DNA of 64,000 nt from Salipaludibacillus sp. LMS25 (GCF_024362805.1 NZ_CP093299.1:1612001-1676000); one strand, 5' to 3'. Shown: positions 17,978 through 28,050, numbered from the stretch's first letter. Translations and numbers: made by a program. The notes: generated from the sequence alone by a model not told the origin.

Positions 17978-19026
17978 GCATGCCCACCTACTCTCATTGT
18001 CAGCATTTGCTTCGCCATATCTTGTGCGTACTCATCTTTATGCCGTTCACTTAAATAAGCCAGTAATATCTCACCATCAGACAATTGTTTTATCGCTTCA
18101 CACGCCTGAAATCTCACCCACCATACTCTGTCACCTGCAAGTGACATGAGATAATCACTAAACTCAGTCAGGTTCATCACCCCTGTCAGTTTCGCTGCAT
18201 GTAAACGTTCTTCCCAATGTACTGATGTAAAAAATGGGATAATTAGCTCCGGCCTTGTGCAATAGTGATAGTGATAGAGACTTTTCAGTGCTTTAATCCG
18301 CGTCTCCTTAGACGAATCATTCAGCATCGACTCAATAAAAGGTAATAATTGATAATAACCCGCCTCTCCACAATAATCAATAAACGCATGTCTAACAGCG
18401 TCAGGCGTGTCGTCACCTTTCTCTTTAATAATATGCATTAAGTCCATTAGGACATCCAAGGATAATCTTCGCATTATTTCTTTAGTCAGCCTATAAGACA
18501 TATTAGGATGATTAAGCATATAATCAAGCAGACTTTCTTCTTGGAACGAAGCTAACGTTCTTAATGTTTGTCTATATTCTTCACCACTCATCTCACGTGT
18601 GGTTAAGTGCTCTTTTACATCTTCTACTAAAGCATCCATCATGAACTCTTCTATTAAATAAAGAGCATTTAGCCGTTCCGACCAATCACCTGCTTTAAGT
18701 GTTTTGCGATAACTGTCTATTAAATGGCATTCTGCTACTTCTTTTATTCGTTGTTTTCCTGCTGGATCAGTTACAACATGGGCAAAACCAGCGAGAATCC
18801 TCTCCAATACTTTCTGCTTTAATTTCAGATTTTGAGGAAGGTTTGGCTCACTATCGGAATCACCTGTTAAATATGGCAGATACTTAGGGAAAAGCTGTTG
18901 AAATAGGCTATCGGCTTCATGATTTTGTTTAATGGCCCAAGTCTTTACTGTATATAAGTAAATGAGCAGACTTAATTGTATAACAAGTAAGACACCCATT
19001 ATGAGTAACATCATATCAACCATCAA
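17974..19026 (-). CDS. Membrane-anchored HEAT-repeat protein (copy 2)
   Basis: This is a 350-residue paralogue of the protein at 13563, with an N-terminal membrane segment (about 5-24) and a HEAT-like solenoid. HWEERLHAAKLTGVMNL and RVWWVRFQACEAIKQL are shared with copy 1. It is coupled by four-base overlaps to both the GGDEF gene upstream and the glycosyltransferase downstream. The function is unproven. The conserved gene order in both copies suggests the three proteins work as one complex. Confidence 0.75.
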   Translation of the reverse strand: MMVDMMLLIMGVLLVIQLSLLIYLYTVKTWAIKQNHEADSLFQQLFPKYLPYLTGDSDSEPNLPQNLKLKQKVLERILAGFAHVVTDPAGKQRIKEVAECHLIDSYRKTLKAGDWSERLNALYLIEEFMMDALVEDVKEHLTTREMSGEEYRQTLRTLASFQEESLLDYMLNHPNMSYRLTKEIMRRLSLDVLMDLMHIIKEKGDDTPDAVRHAFIDYCGEAGYYQLLPFIESMLNDSSKETRIKALKSLYHYHYCTRPELIIPFFTSVHWEERLHAAKLTGVMNLTEFSDYLMSLAGDRVWWVRFQACEAIKQLSDGEILLAYLSERHKDEYAQDMAKQMLTMRVGGHA

Positions 19027-20660
19027 TTAAGCACTCTTTCAAGTAACCTATCGACTCGGACAGCCACTTCATTCACATTAAAAGGTTTAACCATATAATC
19101 ATCAGCCGCCAAATTCAATGCTCTTGTCACATCTACTTCGCCTTGTTCAGTCAACATAGAGATCACGATGTTTTTTTTCCCATAAGTCTCCCGTAATTTT
19201 TGCAATACTTCTATTCCATGCATTTTCGGCATTCTCCCATCTAGTAGAATCATATATTGCTTGTCAGGCTGATACCAAGTTCCTTCTAAAAGCGCAATGC
19301 CATCTGAATATGTGCGGACTTTCACAGGACGTCCCGCTACTACCCCTCGTTTGGTAAAGTGATAAGACATCACTTGCCTTACTATTTCATCGTCATCCAC
19401 AATAATAACGGTAACAAAGTCTTTAAAATCAACGTATTCTAAGGTCTCTTTATAAAATTCGCTTCTATTCTTACCCGATTTTTTTGCATAATGTAGAGCT
19501 TTATCCGCCTGCTCTATCACATGCTTTATCTGATCATCTTTTTTTGTCACTTCTTTAATCCCTGCAGAAAACGTCACATTAAACGCTGTCTTTCCCGCCA
19601 TGAAACTCTTCTTGCTAAACGTATCTCGCCACGCTTTAATTCGCTTAAATGCTTCTTCCTTAGTTGTATCCGGCATCACTATTGCAAATTCCTCACCACC
19701 ATAGCGACTAATCGTATCAGCTGGTTCTTTAAAAAGCTTAAACAGGTGAACAAACGTTTTTAACACCTCATCACCTTTCACATGACCAAACTGATCGTTC
19801 ACCGATTTAAAACTGTCGATATCCACTATAACGAATGAAAATAACTTGTTTTTGTCAGCATGCTTCAACATGGTTAATTGGTAAGATAACTCACACTCTA
19901 AATATTTTCTATTAAACGCTCCTGTTAATTCATCTTCACCAATTTGCTTGAGTACATGCTGACGATGACGAATACGATTATGTAGAAACGGTAAGAGTAC
20001 AGTCATATTTAGTGGCTTAGTAATAAAATCTGTCGCCCCTAATTCATAGGCTTTGACGCGATTTTTTTCACAACAAGAAGAACTGACCATAATGATTGAC
20101 GTCATCTCTTTTTGTGCGTCTACAGTAATGTGTTTAAGAAAATCGAGACCATTAATATCTTGTAGTACGTGACCTAAGATAATTAAACTCGGTTTTACTT
20201 GATAAAAGAGATCGAGGCCTTTTTTTCCAGATAAAGCTATAACAACTTGGAAACCTTCATCTTCAAGAAATGTTTTAATTCCCATTGTGAACTTTAGATC
20301 ATGATCAATAACAAGAATGAATGATGTCTCGTCCTTTATGACTGAACTACCAACAAAAAGGGCGTGATTACTTGCTTTCTCTTCAGTTATAAAACCAGAT
20401 TTAAAGGCTCCTTCAATGTGCTCGACGATAGGGAGCCATTCGGAGTTGCTCCACAACTTTTCTGATTCGGGATCTGTGTCGTTTAGTAGTCGCATGACTT
20501 CGTCAGATAGGACCTTCATCTCAATGACGTCAGCTGTCGCTTTAATACTATTCAAAAAGTGGTAAATGTCGTATTCATGAACACTTTGTTTACAACGCCA
20601 ACTATCGATCGTTTGTTGCATCCGGTTATACATCATCTCTTGGTACTGTTTCACATGCAT
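19023..20660 (-). CDS. Degenerate Hpt-REC with intact GGDEF-REC (copy 2)
   Basis: The 545-residue paralogue of the protein at 14612 has lost two phosphotransfer residues. The Hpt motif reads NSIKATAD (N37 replaces His). The first receiver reads IILGHVLQD (G163 replaces Asp), with IDHD instead of IDDD. GGEEF (321-325) and the second receiver's LLDGRMPK (D474) are kept. It should still make c-di-GMP but should no longer take phosphate through its N-terminal half. The inhibitory-site position reads EPAD, so no RxxD. AAGGTGG precedes the start. It is the first gene of the upstream cassette. Confidence 0.85.
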   Translation of the reverse strand: MHVKQYQEMMYNRMQQTIDSWRCKQSVHEYDIYHFLNSIKATADVIEMKVLSDEVMRLLNDTDPESEKLWSNSEWLPIVEHIEGAFKSGFITEEKASNHALFVGSSVIKDETSFILVIDHDLKFTMGIKTFLEDEGFQVVIALSGKKGLDLFYQVKPSLIILGHVLQDINGLDFLKHITVDAQKEMTSIIMVSSSCCEKNRVKAYELGATDFITKPLNMTVLLPFLHNRIRHRQHVLKQIGEDELTGAFNRKYLECELSYQLTMLKHADKNKLFSFVIVDIDSFKSVNDQFGHVKGDEVLKTFVHLFKLFKEPADTISRYGGEEFAIVMPDTTKEEAFKRIKAWRDTFSKKSFMAGKTAFNVTFSAGIKEVTKKDDQIKHVIEQADKALHYAKKSGKNRSEFYKETLEYVDFKDFVTVIIVDDDEIVRQVMSYHFTKRGVVAGRPVKVRTYSDGIALLEGTWYQPDKQYMILLDGRMPKMHGIEVLQKLRETYGKKNIVISMLTEQGEVDVTRALNLAADDYMVKPFNVNEVAVRVDRLLERVLN

Positions 20661-21345
20661 CCCACCTTGTTAGAGGATCACTAAGCTGTATTTGAATTAT
20701 CGCAATTATACAACCCTTTTTAACAAAAAACGACACTTTTTCTTAATTTGCCAAGAAAAGTATTAGATGTACAGGCCATTAGAACTGACTAATAAAGAGG
20801 TATGGGTGGGTATTCCTCCCTGAATATTAATAGCTTTCTTCTCGTTTTAGTTTCCAGTCAATAATTATAAATCCCTTATTTTTTCCTCTTATTACCTCTC
20901 ATAACCCTTTATACACCAACTAAAAAGGGCTTTAAACGGTGTGCTACAAACGTAGAGGAGGATATGCTTAGACAAATAGCTTTAGCGCTGTAGTCACTAG
21001 TTCTTTCTACATTTTTCTCCTTAAGGTTCTCACTCCTGTCACTGTTTGCTATGACATAAGTAAGGTGTCTTCTTATTTTTTTTAGGGTCTTTAGTCGTCA
21101 TTTCGGGGCTTTTTTATCATAAGGTTCTTTTCATAATCGGGGGTCAGCTCTTTGAATCGCTTAATAATGAGGAGAGGGGTTATATTTTCGCCCCATAACA
21201 TAGCGCATTAGAATTTAAAAAAGTGTAGGAAAATTATTTCCCACACTCTCTACCTATCTATATGATGTGATCGTTCCAATTTTTGAATAGCCAGGGAGAA
21301 CCGATTATACTATATATAGCCGTTAAAAAATCGGACGCATTTTTT
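20661..21345. other. Long spacer upstream of the duplicated cassette
   Basis: Apart from the oxidoreductase terminator near 21215-21250, I see no gene, repeat or confident promoter in this T-rich region. It should hold the promoter for the minus-strand polysaccharide operon. Confidence 0.5.
21213..21248 (-). terminator. Terminator after the Gfo/Idh/MocA oxidoreductase
   Basis: On the minus strand AGTGTGGGAAA pairs with TTTCCTACACT (one G-U pair) and a run of six Ts follows. Confidence 0.75.
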
Positions 21346-22338
21346 TTACTTCCTGCTTCGATCTGCTGGAAAGCGAACCCCTAACTGATCCCGAGCCTCT
21401 GTCATAACGTGAGACGTTGTTAGAGACGTAGACAATGTATTCACCATCTCATCTGTAGATTCCCCTTTTATTTTCTGATGGAAGGCATCAATTTCATAAC
21501 TCATTACCGGCTTAGTTTGAGATTCACCTAGGACTTCTTCTGAGCCATCCCGGTAGTATACACGCATATCAGATAATGTCTGAATATGATCGATGACAAT
21601 CGACCCGTTCTCACCTTGAATTTCTGATGGCAAACGGGAATTGGTAATTTTTGAATACATCGCGATTCCTTCCATCTCAGGATACGACAACACGACCGTA
21701 CCTTCTCCATCTACTCCTGATTCAAGCAATACACCAGTGGCTTGAACGTTTTCTGGTTCGCCAAATAAATCTACAATCGGATAGAGACAATATAAGCCGA
21801 TATCCATTAATGAGCCATTAGATAATTCAGGTTTAAATGCATTTAGAACCGTGCCTTCCTTATAAGCATCATACCTCGAAGAGTATTGGCAAAAATTCGT
21901 CACAATACGACGGATCGGAGCGATCTTCTCAATAGCATGACGTAGGTGTTTAAAATTAGGGAGTGCTGTGTTTTTCACCGCTTCCATTAATACAATGCCT
22001 TGCTTTTCAGCTGTTTTAATCATGTCAGTTACTTCTTGATCGTGTGAGGCGATAGGCTTTTCACACAACACATGCTTGCCATGTTGCATACATAGGATCG
22101 CTTGTTCAGCATGCAATGCCGTAGGACTGGCGATATAAACCGCATCTATTTCGTGACTTGCAGCCATATCTTCAAGCTGTGTAAAGGTGTGCTCGGCGCC
22201 ATGCTTTTGAGCAAATTCCTTCGCTCTCTCTTCTGTTCGTGAATAGACGGCTGTTAATTTAAAGTCCTTCGTCGTTTGACCCGCTTCCACAAACCAATCT
22301 GTTATAAAATTTGTCCCAATAACGCCATATCTAATCAT
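21346..22338 (-). CDS. Gfo/Idh/MocA-family NAD(P)-dependent oxidoreductase
   Basis: The 330-residue cytoplasmic dehydrogenase has an N-terminal Rossmann fold beginning YGVIGTNFI, the family motif VLCEKPIA and a C-terminal mixed alpha/beta domain. Members oxidise sugars, inositols or related substrates, and the sequence does not show which. A fragment of a glycosidase tail lies just upstream on the same strand, so the two may once have shared a sugar-use operon. A terminator follows. Confidence 0.85.
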   Translation of the reverse strand: MIRYGVIGTNFITDWFVEAGQTTKDFKLTAVYSRTEERAKEFAQKHGAEHTFTQLEDMAASHEIDAVYIASPTALHAEQAILCMQHGKHVLCEKPIASHDQEVTDMIKTAEKQGIVLMEAVKNTALPNFKHLRHAIEKIAPIRRIVTNFCQYSSRYDAYKEGTVLNAFKPELSNGSLMDIGLYCLYPIVDLFGEPENVQATGVLLESGVDGEGTVVLSYPEMEGIAMYSKITNSRLPSEIQGENGSIVIDHIQTLSDMRVYYRDGSEEVLGESQTKPVMSYEIDAFHQKIKGESTDEMVNTLSTSLTTSHVMTEARDQLGVRFPADRSRK

Positions 22339-22433
22339 CTATTATTCCTTCTTTCCTTGTTTATTTAATTGTTCATGTAACAGGCCAAAGCCTGGTGTAA
22401 CCGCTGTCCACGCCAGTTATGTGGGCCAAGCTT

Positions 22434-22612
22434 TCAATTTCCCCTTCTAAACATATCTTCTGGCATGACTCCTTCAATATACACGGGGCTATTCCCGAGG
22501 TTTACTCGATGGAAAGGCGACCAGCCTAGCTCATCAGTAATCAAAGGAGGAGTCACCTGCCCTGCTGAAGCATCTGTTACTTCAAAATTTAATCGCTTAC
22601 CGGTTGAAAAGC
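22434..22612 (-). pseudogene. C-terminal relic of a glycoside hydrolase
   Basis: A stretch of about 58 codons reads FEVTDASAGQVTPPLITDE, GWSPFHRVNLGNSPVYIEG and VMPEDMF. It has an in-frame stop just upstream and no start. Endings of the form 'V N L G x x P V Y I E G' are typical of C-terminal beta domains of glycosidases. It lies upstream of the oxidoreductase on the same strand. The exact family cannot be named. Confidence 0.45.
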
Positions 22613-22841
22613 GTTATCCTAACTAAAATGAACATCGCGTAATGTTGACATCGTTTTCCCCATTTATTATGTATAAGTTGCATGAGTAGTCTCTTTCATA
22701 ATAGCACATCCTATTAAAACATTTCATTTAAGTTGCAACATGTAGAATGACATTTACATAAGAAAGATGTCATCTCCATATTACAGGCTGCATCAACTTT
22801 TTAGGACATTAGCTTAATTTTATGTTTTTTCATAAAAACGG

Positions 22842-22870
22842 TTGTTTTATTAGCTAAACCTCTCTATAAT
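22842..22870 (+). promoter_or_regulatory. Sigma-A promoter of hom-thrC-thrB
   Basis: TTGTTT (22842-22847) and TATAAT (22865-22870) are separated by 17 bases, about 60 bases before the hom start. Confidence 0.75.
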
Positions 22871-22929
22871 GTCCTTTATACAAATACAAATGTATTTTAA
22901 ACAGAGACGTTTTTCAGGAGTGGTATTTA

Positions 22930-24222
22930 ATGACTAAAAATATGAATGTAGGATTACTCGGCTTTGGAACGGTAGGAACAGGCGTTTTACAAATTATCCA
23001 AAACCATCAAGACAAACTTAAGCATCAGTTAGGCTGTTCAGTTACCGTTAAAAAAATTCTAGTAAGCAACCTTCACAAACAACGCTCGACTGACGTGGAT
23101 CAAGAGCAATTAACAACGAGAGCGGAGGATATTCTCGATGATGACGATATCGATGTGATCGTTGAAGTGATGGGCGGTATTGATGACGCTCGCCATTACA
23201 TTCGCCACGCCCTAAAAAATGGTAAACATGTGATTACGGCTAATAAAGACGTGATGGCTCTCCATGGCAGTGAATTATTACAGCTAGCTGACAAACAGGG
23301 CTGTGATTTATTTTATGAGGCGAGTGTTGCAGGAGGTATTCCCATTTTAAGGACTCTCGTGGCAGGGCTTGCGTCAGACCGCATTACGAAAATGATGGGA
23401 ATCGTCAATGGTACGACGAATTATATTTTAACAAAAATGTCGAAGGAAGGTCGCGTTTATAACGAAGTCCTAAAAGAAGCACAAGCGCTTGGCTATGCGG
23501 AAGCTGACCCTACTTCTGACGTAGAGGGCCTAGATGCAGCAAGAAAGATTGCTATTCTTGGCACACTCGGCTTTTCCATGAACCTTGAGTTAGATGATGT
23601 TTCAGTGAAAGGTATTTCCAATATCACGAGTGACGATCTTTCATATGGTGACCAATTAGGCTATACGATGAAGCTCGTGGGCATCGCTAACCGATCTGGG
23701 GACAAAGTAGAAGTGAGTGTTCAGCCAACACTTGTTCCTCATGAGCACCCTTTATCTTCCGTGGATGATGAATTCAACGCTGTATACGTCTATGGAGAAG
23801 CCGTCGGTGAAACGATGTACTATGGGGCTGGAGCTGGACAGCTTCCAACAGCAACAGCTGTTGTGTCAGACCTTGTGGAAGTTTTAAAAAATAAACGTCT
23901 TGGCGTTAATGGTAACAGTGTCGTCATACCTCAATTCGATAAAAAACTTAAAACTGATGATGATATTTTTTCTAAGTTCTTTTTGCGTATTCACGCCAAA
24001 GATGTCCCTGGTACCTTCTCTGCTCTCACATCTTTATTTGATGAGCATGGCGTTAGTCTCGAAAAGATTTTGCAAGTACCACTTAACGATGGTAAGTTGG
24101 CTGAAATCATCGTTGTAACACACGCCGTCTCAAAGAAAAACTACGAAAATGTGCTTACTAAATTGAATGACACGGATGTGGTCGTGGATGTTAAAAGCAG
24201 CTACCGTGTGGAAGGAGAATAA
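22930..24222 (+). CDS. hom: Homoserine dehydrogenase
   Basis: The enzyme reduces aspartate semialdehyde to homoserine, the branch point to threonine and methionine. The 430-residue protein has an N-terminal NAD(P)-binding fold (LLGFGTVGTGVLQ), the catalytic domain with NGTTNYILTKM and ALGYAEADPTSDVEG, and a C-terminal ACT domain (about 350-425, beginning FFLRIHAKDVPG) for feedback control. It is the first gene of the threonine operon, with AGGAG upstream and a clear promoter. Length and order match B. subtilis. Confidence 0.97.
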   Translation: MTKNMNVGLLGFGTVGTGVLQIIQNHQDKLKHQLGCSVTVKKILVSNLHKQRSTDVDQEQLTTRAEDILDDDDIDVIVEVMGGIDDARHYIRHALKNGKHVITANKDVMALHGSELLQLADKQGCDLFYEASVAGGIPILRTLVAGLASDRITKMMGIVNGTTNYILTKMSKEGRVYNEVLKEAQALGYAEADPTSDVEGLDAARKIAILGTLGFSMNLELDDVSVKGISNITSDDLSYGDQLGYTMKLVGIANRSGDKVEVSVQPTLVPHEHPLSSVDDEFNAVYVYGEAVGETMYYGAGAGQLPTATAVVSDLVEVLKNKRLGVNGNSVVIPQFDKKLKTDDDIFSKFFLRIHAKDVPGTFSALTSLFDEHGVSLEKILQVPLNDGKLAEIIVVTHAVSKKNYENVLTKLNDTDVVVDVKSSYRVEGE

Positions 24223-24225
24223 ATA

Positions 24226-25287
24226 ATGATGTGGCGAGGATTACTTGAAGAATATAAAGCATACTTACCGGTCAATGACCAAACACCAATGCTCTCTTTA
24301 CAGGAGGGAAATACGCCTCTTTTACCATTAAAGCATTTGTCAGAAAAATGGGATATAGACCTCCATGTGAAGTATGACGGGGCAAACCCCACTGGTTCCT
24401 TCAAAGATCGAGGGATGGTCATGGCCGTAGCTAAGGCTAAGGAAGCAGGTAGTGAGGCGATTATGTGCGCCTCTACTGGAAACACGTCGGCGGCTGCAGC
24501 GGCTTATGCCGCCCAAGCGAAATTGCGTTGCTTGATCGTCATCCCAGAAGGAAAAATTGCCATGGGAAAACTCGCTCAAGCTGTCGTTTACGGAGCTGAA
24601 ATTTTTAGTATTGAAGGCAACTTTGACAATGCCCTTCAAATGGTTAGAAATCTCGCTGAGCAGTCTCCTATTACACTCGTAAACTCAGTAAACCCATACC
24701 GAATTGAAGGTCAAAAAACAGCGGCATTTGAAATCTGTGATGCACTAGGATCAGCGCCAGATGTTTTGACAATCCCTGTAGGTAATGCCGGTAATATCAC
24801 AGCCTATTGGAAAGGATTTCAAGAATATAATGTGAAGAAAGGAACCGGTTTACCACAAATGCGTGGCTTCGAAGCTGAAGGAGCAGCAGCGATTGTTAAA
24901 AACCGTGTTATCGATGCTCCCGAAACGTTGGCTACAGCCATTCGGATCGGTAACCCTGCCAGCTGGGACAAAGCAGTGAAAGCAGCGGAAGAGTCTTCCG
25001 GGAAAATTGACTTTGTTACGGATGATGACATTGTTGAAGCTTACAAACTCCTCGCTCGTGAAGAAGGCATATTTGCTGAGCCCGCCTCTGCCGCTTCTCT
25101 AGCTGGGTTAAAGAAACAATTAGAGTCAGGGGAGATTAAAAAAGGGTCTCGTGTCGTCTCCGTTTTAACAGGTAATGGCTTGAAAGACCCTAATACAGCG
25201 ATCGATACAGCACCTGTTAAACCAGTGGCCCTCCCAAATGACGAATCTGTAGTCATTGATCATATGTTAGGTCGTGTCAACCAATGA
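24226..25287 (+). CDS. thrC: Threonine synthase
   Basis: The PLP enzyme converts O-phosphohomoserine to threonine in the cytoplasm. The 353-residue protein is the short Bacillus type. The PLP-binding Lys lies in [11 protein letters not shown], the phosphate-binding loop is IPVGNAGN, and [14 protein letters not shown] follows the Lys. GAAGGAG overlaps the end of hom, three bases before the ATG. The stop overlaps thrB by four bases. Confidence 0.97.
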   Translation: MMWRGLLEEYKAYLPVNDQTPMLSLQEGNTPLLPLKHLSEKWDIDLHVKYDGANPTGSFKDRGMVMAVAKAKEAGSEAIMCASTGNTSAAAAAYAAQAKLRCLIVIPEGKIAMGKLAQAVVYGAEIFSIEGNFDNALQMVRNLAEQSPITLVNSVNPYRIEGQKTAAFEICDALGSAPDVLTIPVGNAGNITAYWKGFQEYNVKKGTGLPQMRGFEAEGAAAIVKNRVIDAPETLATAIRIGNPASWDKAVKAAEESSGKIDFVTDDDIVEAYKLLAREEGIFAEPASAASLAGLKKQLESGEIKKGSRVVSVLTGNGLKDPNTAIDTAPVKPVALPNDESVVIDHMLGRVNQ

Positions 25288-26204
25288 CTGCGTTCGACAA
25301 CTTTTCCATCCGAGTACCGGCGAGCACCGCTAACTTAGGTCCTGGATTTGATTCAATAGGTATGGCATTGAACCGCTATTTAACATTGTATGTCACACCT
25401 AGCGACAGATGGGCGTTTAAAGGACGTACAGCCAACCTTGAAAGTATCCCTGAAGGAAAAGACAACCTTATCTACAGAATCGCTGCGTGGATTGCTGACG
25501 AATATGATAAAGACCTTCCACCAGCTGAAGTGGTGATGGAGAGTGAGATCCCTCTCTCGCGCGGCTTCGGGAGTAGCGCGACTGCCATAGTAGCCGGTAT
25601 CGAACTCGCTAATCAACTATTAGCCCTAACACTTTCTCCTGAAGAAAAAACACGTTGGGGAAGCATTTACGAGGGACACCCAGATAACATAGCTCCATCT
25701 ATTTATGGCGGTCTTATTATTGGTAGTCACGGAGATGACGAGACAAATATTGTTTTAGCAAGCACACCGACGCTCGATTTAATTGCACTTATTCCTGACT
25801 ATGAATTAAGCACGCGAGAGTCCCGTGATACATTGCCCGAAGCTTTAACTTATAAAGAAGCTGTTAAAGTTAGCAGCATTAGCAATGTACTAGTCGCCGC
25901 CATTTTACAAAACAATTGGGAATTAGCTGGCAGGATGATGATGAAGGATTTATTTCATCTCCCCTATCGCATGCCTCATATTTCTGAATGGCAAAAAGCT
26001 GCCGAGATAGCTGATCAATTACCTATATATGGCGTGACACTAAGTGGAGCAGGCCCTATCGTTCTTTTCTTCGCACCTAAAGGAAAAGGCAAAGACGTTC
26101 AATTGCAGGTAAAAAATCATTTCCCTGATCATCAGGTGGACTTACTTGCTGTTGACACTGAAGGGGTTACTGTTACCCTAGAAGCTGTTTCATCCCATCT
26201 TTAA
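25284..26204 (+). CDS. thrB: Homoserine kinase
   Basis: This GHMP-family kinase phosphorylates homoserine to feed ThrC. The 306-residue protein opens with [14 protein letters not shown]. The ATP-binding motif is [16 protein letters not shown] and the C-terminal motif is GVTLSGAGP. Its ATG overlaps the thrC stop by four bases, so translation is coupled. A structured intergenic repeat follows directly and may also act as the operon's terminator. Confidence 0.97.
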   Translation: MTAFDNFSIRVPASTANLGPGFDSIGMALNRYLTLYVTPSDRWAFKGRTANLESIPEGKDNLIYRIAAWIADEYDKDLPPAEVVMESEIPLSRGFGSSATAIVAGIELANQLLALTLSPEEKTRWGSIYEGHPDNIAPSIYGGLIIGSHGDDETNIVLASTPTLDLIALIPDYELSTRESRDTLPEALTYKEAVKVSSISNVLVAAILQNNWELAGRMMMKDLFHLPYRMPHISEWQKAAEIADQLPIYGVTLSGAGPIVLFFAPKGKGKDVQLQVKNHFPDHQVDLLAVDTEGVTVTLEAVSSHL

Positions 26205-26212
26205 TTAATCGA

Positions 26213-26361
26213 CCTTCAATCAGTGGGAGTTTTCCTTTATCCCCCACTGATTGTTCGTTTAACTTATGGGACCTTTAGGGGCAGTTTATCCCCCACCTCA
26301 ACTTGTCGATCTTCTTAAGTTTTGAGGTGAGGGTTTTACTGCCCCTTAAGAGTGGGATAAA
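26213..26361 (+). repeat. Intergenic repeat, long-module type (copy B)
   Basis: This full copy lacks only the ATAAAGCTAAG leader. Head hairpin AATCAGTGGG/CCCACTGATT, then the large stem GGGGCAGT/ACTGCCCC enclosing CCCCCACCT/AGGTGAGGG. It begins nine bases after thrB. The rest of the gap to 26656 holds only a short possible coding scrap near 26440-26545 (frame contains NHNLELLDITANIIVEV), which I cannot assign. Confidence 0.8.
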
Positions 26362-26656
26362 TTAGCATTATCCTTATCTATATTCTAAAAAAAGTAGTAT
26401 GCTTTAGACCGACAAGACTAGGAAACGTCTATATTCACTATTAAATTAAGGAATATCGAGAGCGTTGAAGCTGGAAATCACAATCTTGAATTGCTCGACA
26501 TCACCGCTAATATCATCGTCGAAGTAGCGTTTTAAATAAAATTTCTCCTATAAAAAGTTTTGAGTAATATAGTCTTTCTCTAAGTAATTGATTCACTCAC
26601 ATGTGTATCACTTCGACATGACCTCGCTGTGACTTAGGTCCCTGGTAAGACTATGT

Positions 26657-26857
26657 TTACTCGTCTCGCTCTTCCTTATCTTCAGGGCTTAAATTCCCAC
26701 TACCTACAAAAGTTTTGTTTTGATCGTATTTCTTTACCCAGTTATGTAGAGTCTGTTCTGCCAGATCCAGCTCACGAGCCACTTCCGTCTTCCACTTGCC
26801 GTTATAAATCATCTGAACAGCTAGTAATTTAAAATCCTTGTCATATGATTTTCTCAT
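26657..26857 (-). pseudogene. Truncated IS3-family OrfA transposase
   Basis: The 66-codon fragment starts MRKSYDKDFKLLAVQM behind AGGGGAG. It contains the helix-turn-helix of IS3-type OrfA proteins (VARELDLAEQTLHNWVKKY). It stops before the usual leucine zipper, and no OrfB follows. It marks the left border of the AT-rich island. Confidence 0.75.
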
Positions 26858-26890
26858 CTTGGACACTCCCCTTAAATGGTTAGTCATCAT

Positions 26891-27681
26891 TACACGTGAA
26901 TTTCTTCCAATTTATAGTGTCCGTTATTTAGACTAACATCAATTATTAAAGTTCTTTTTATTATTATATGTCTATATTAAAAATCCATCATTTTCTTAGC
27001 TGCTATCTTCGTCGTTTTCTTTGCCATTACAAAAGTGCAAATAATTAGCTTAAACTCGACGACATATTAATTTCTTTACGTGTATACGCGAATCAGGATA
27101 CATTTTTCTCTTCATTACGACTTAGACTCTAAATTAGAAGTGAAACTTATCCTTTTTTTGTATAGAGCTAATTTTTGACCTTGTATGTTGTGAAGAATTT
27201 TAGTTTTATTTATCAAACTCCACATATTTCCTTTTTGTTAGTTTAATAGCAATATGTAAGATAATACATCTCATATTTAGTCAAAATGGTCGCATGTTAG
27301 AAAATATTTGTAAATAAAAGGTCAAAAAATACATAAAAAACTTAAGATTAATTGTAACTACTATGGTTATTATTATCTCTTTAATTTCCTGATCTTTTAT
27401 TTTTTTAAAAAAAATCTCAAGGAATCAGTTTCTTGGACAAAGGCTATTCCATCTGATTCGTTTTAAATATATAATTGAGAATTAAATGGTGATATTGTAT
27501 AAATTATATCAAAATTAATAATCGCTTCTTTCTTATTATCCACCCCCTTATTATTTATTTTAAGTTTTTTAGTTCATTTATTTCTAATAAATTTATTTGT
27601 TATATTTAAATTAACGTAGGACTCCTTAAACTTGTTAATCCGTTTAGGGTTGATAGTAAGACTTTTATTTTAAAATATTTT
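26891..27681. other. AT-rich non-coding stretch
   Basis: About 790 bases, strongly AT-rich, without a credible open frame on either strand. It lies between the IS3 and IS110 remnants and reads as decayed mobile DNA. Confidence 0.6.
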
Positions 27682-27798
27682 TCAGGCTTCTTCATGAAAA
27701 AACATGGTTGGATGCCAACTATAAACAGTAGTGGCTTCCATCATGCTGCAAGCTTTCATATCCTTAGAGCTTACGTCCATTCCAACAAATAACTTCAT
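27682..27798 (-). pseudogene. N-terminal relic of an IS110-family transposase
   Basis: Behind a perfect GGAGGT site, the minus strand opens MKLFVGMDVSSKDMKAC, the start of the DEDD/RuvC-like domain of IS110 transposases (x-V-G-x-D-V-S-x-K). It then runs into unrelated sequence and stops after 38 residues. The rest of the transposase is gone. Confidence 0.65.
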
Positions 27799-28050
27799 AG
27801 AGTTACCTCCTTTCGTTTTAAGATCAAAGAAGGATTCTTCGAGTATCCCTAGCATATTTGTCGATCAATCGCCCTCGCGTACGAGAACTCACCCAGACTC
27901 ACTTAACTTCCTATAATATCCAACTACTAGTGTGTATTGCTAGAGAAAACAGCCTGCGAGTTAAAAATACGAACAAGTGGGAACAGACTTCTCAAGTAGT
28001 CATAGGATCTCCAAACGATCCTAATATCATAATATAGGGACACCACAGAA
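27799..28050 (-). mobile_element. Possible non-coding left end of the IS110-type element
   Basis: This stretch lies just upstream of the IS110 transposase start, is richer in GC than its surroundings and holds several short hairpins, such as CTCGTACGCGAG. In IS110/IS621-type elements this position encodes the bridge RNA. No direct family match can be made by eye, so this is inference from position. Confidence 0.3.

Noticed and set aside
26213..26361. Repeat B as merely the thrB terminator
   Set aside because: The same sequence recurs at many sites including non-terminator positions, so it is an element in its own right, although it may also end transcription here.
26430..26545. Short coding-like scrap NHNLELLDITANIIVEV
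   Set aside because: No start, no family match and bounded by stops; too short to call.
27731..27916. 61-codon plus-strand frame
   Set aside because: Antisense of the IS110 transposase start and its upstream region.
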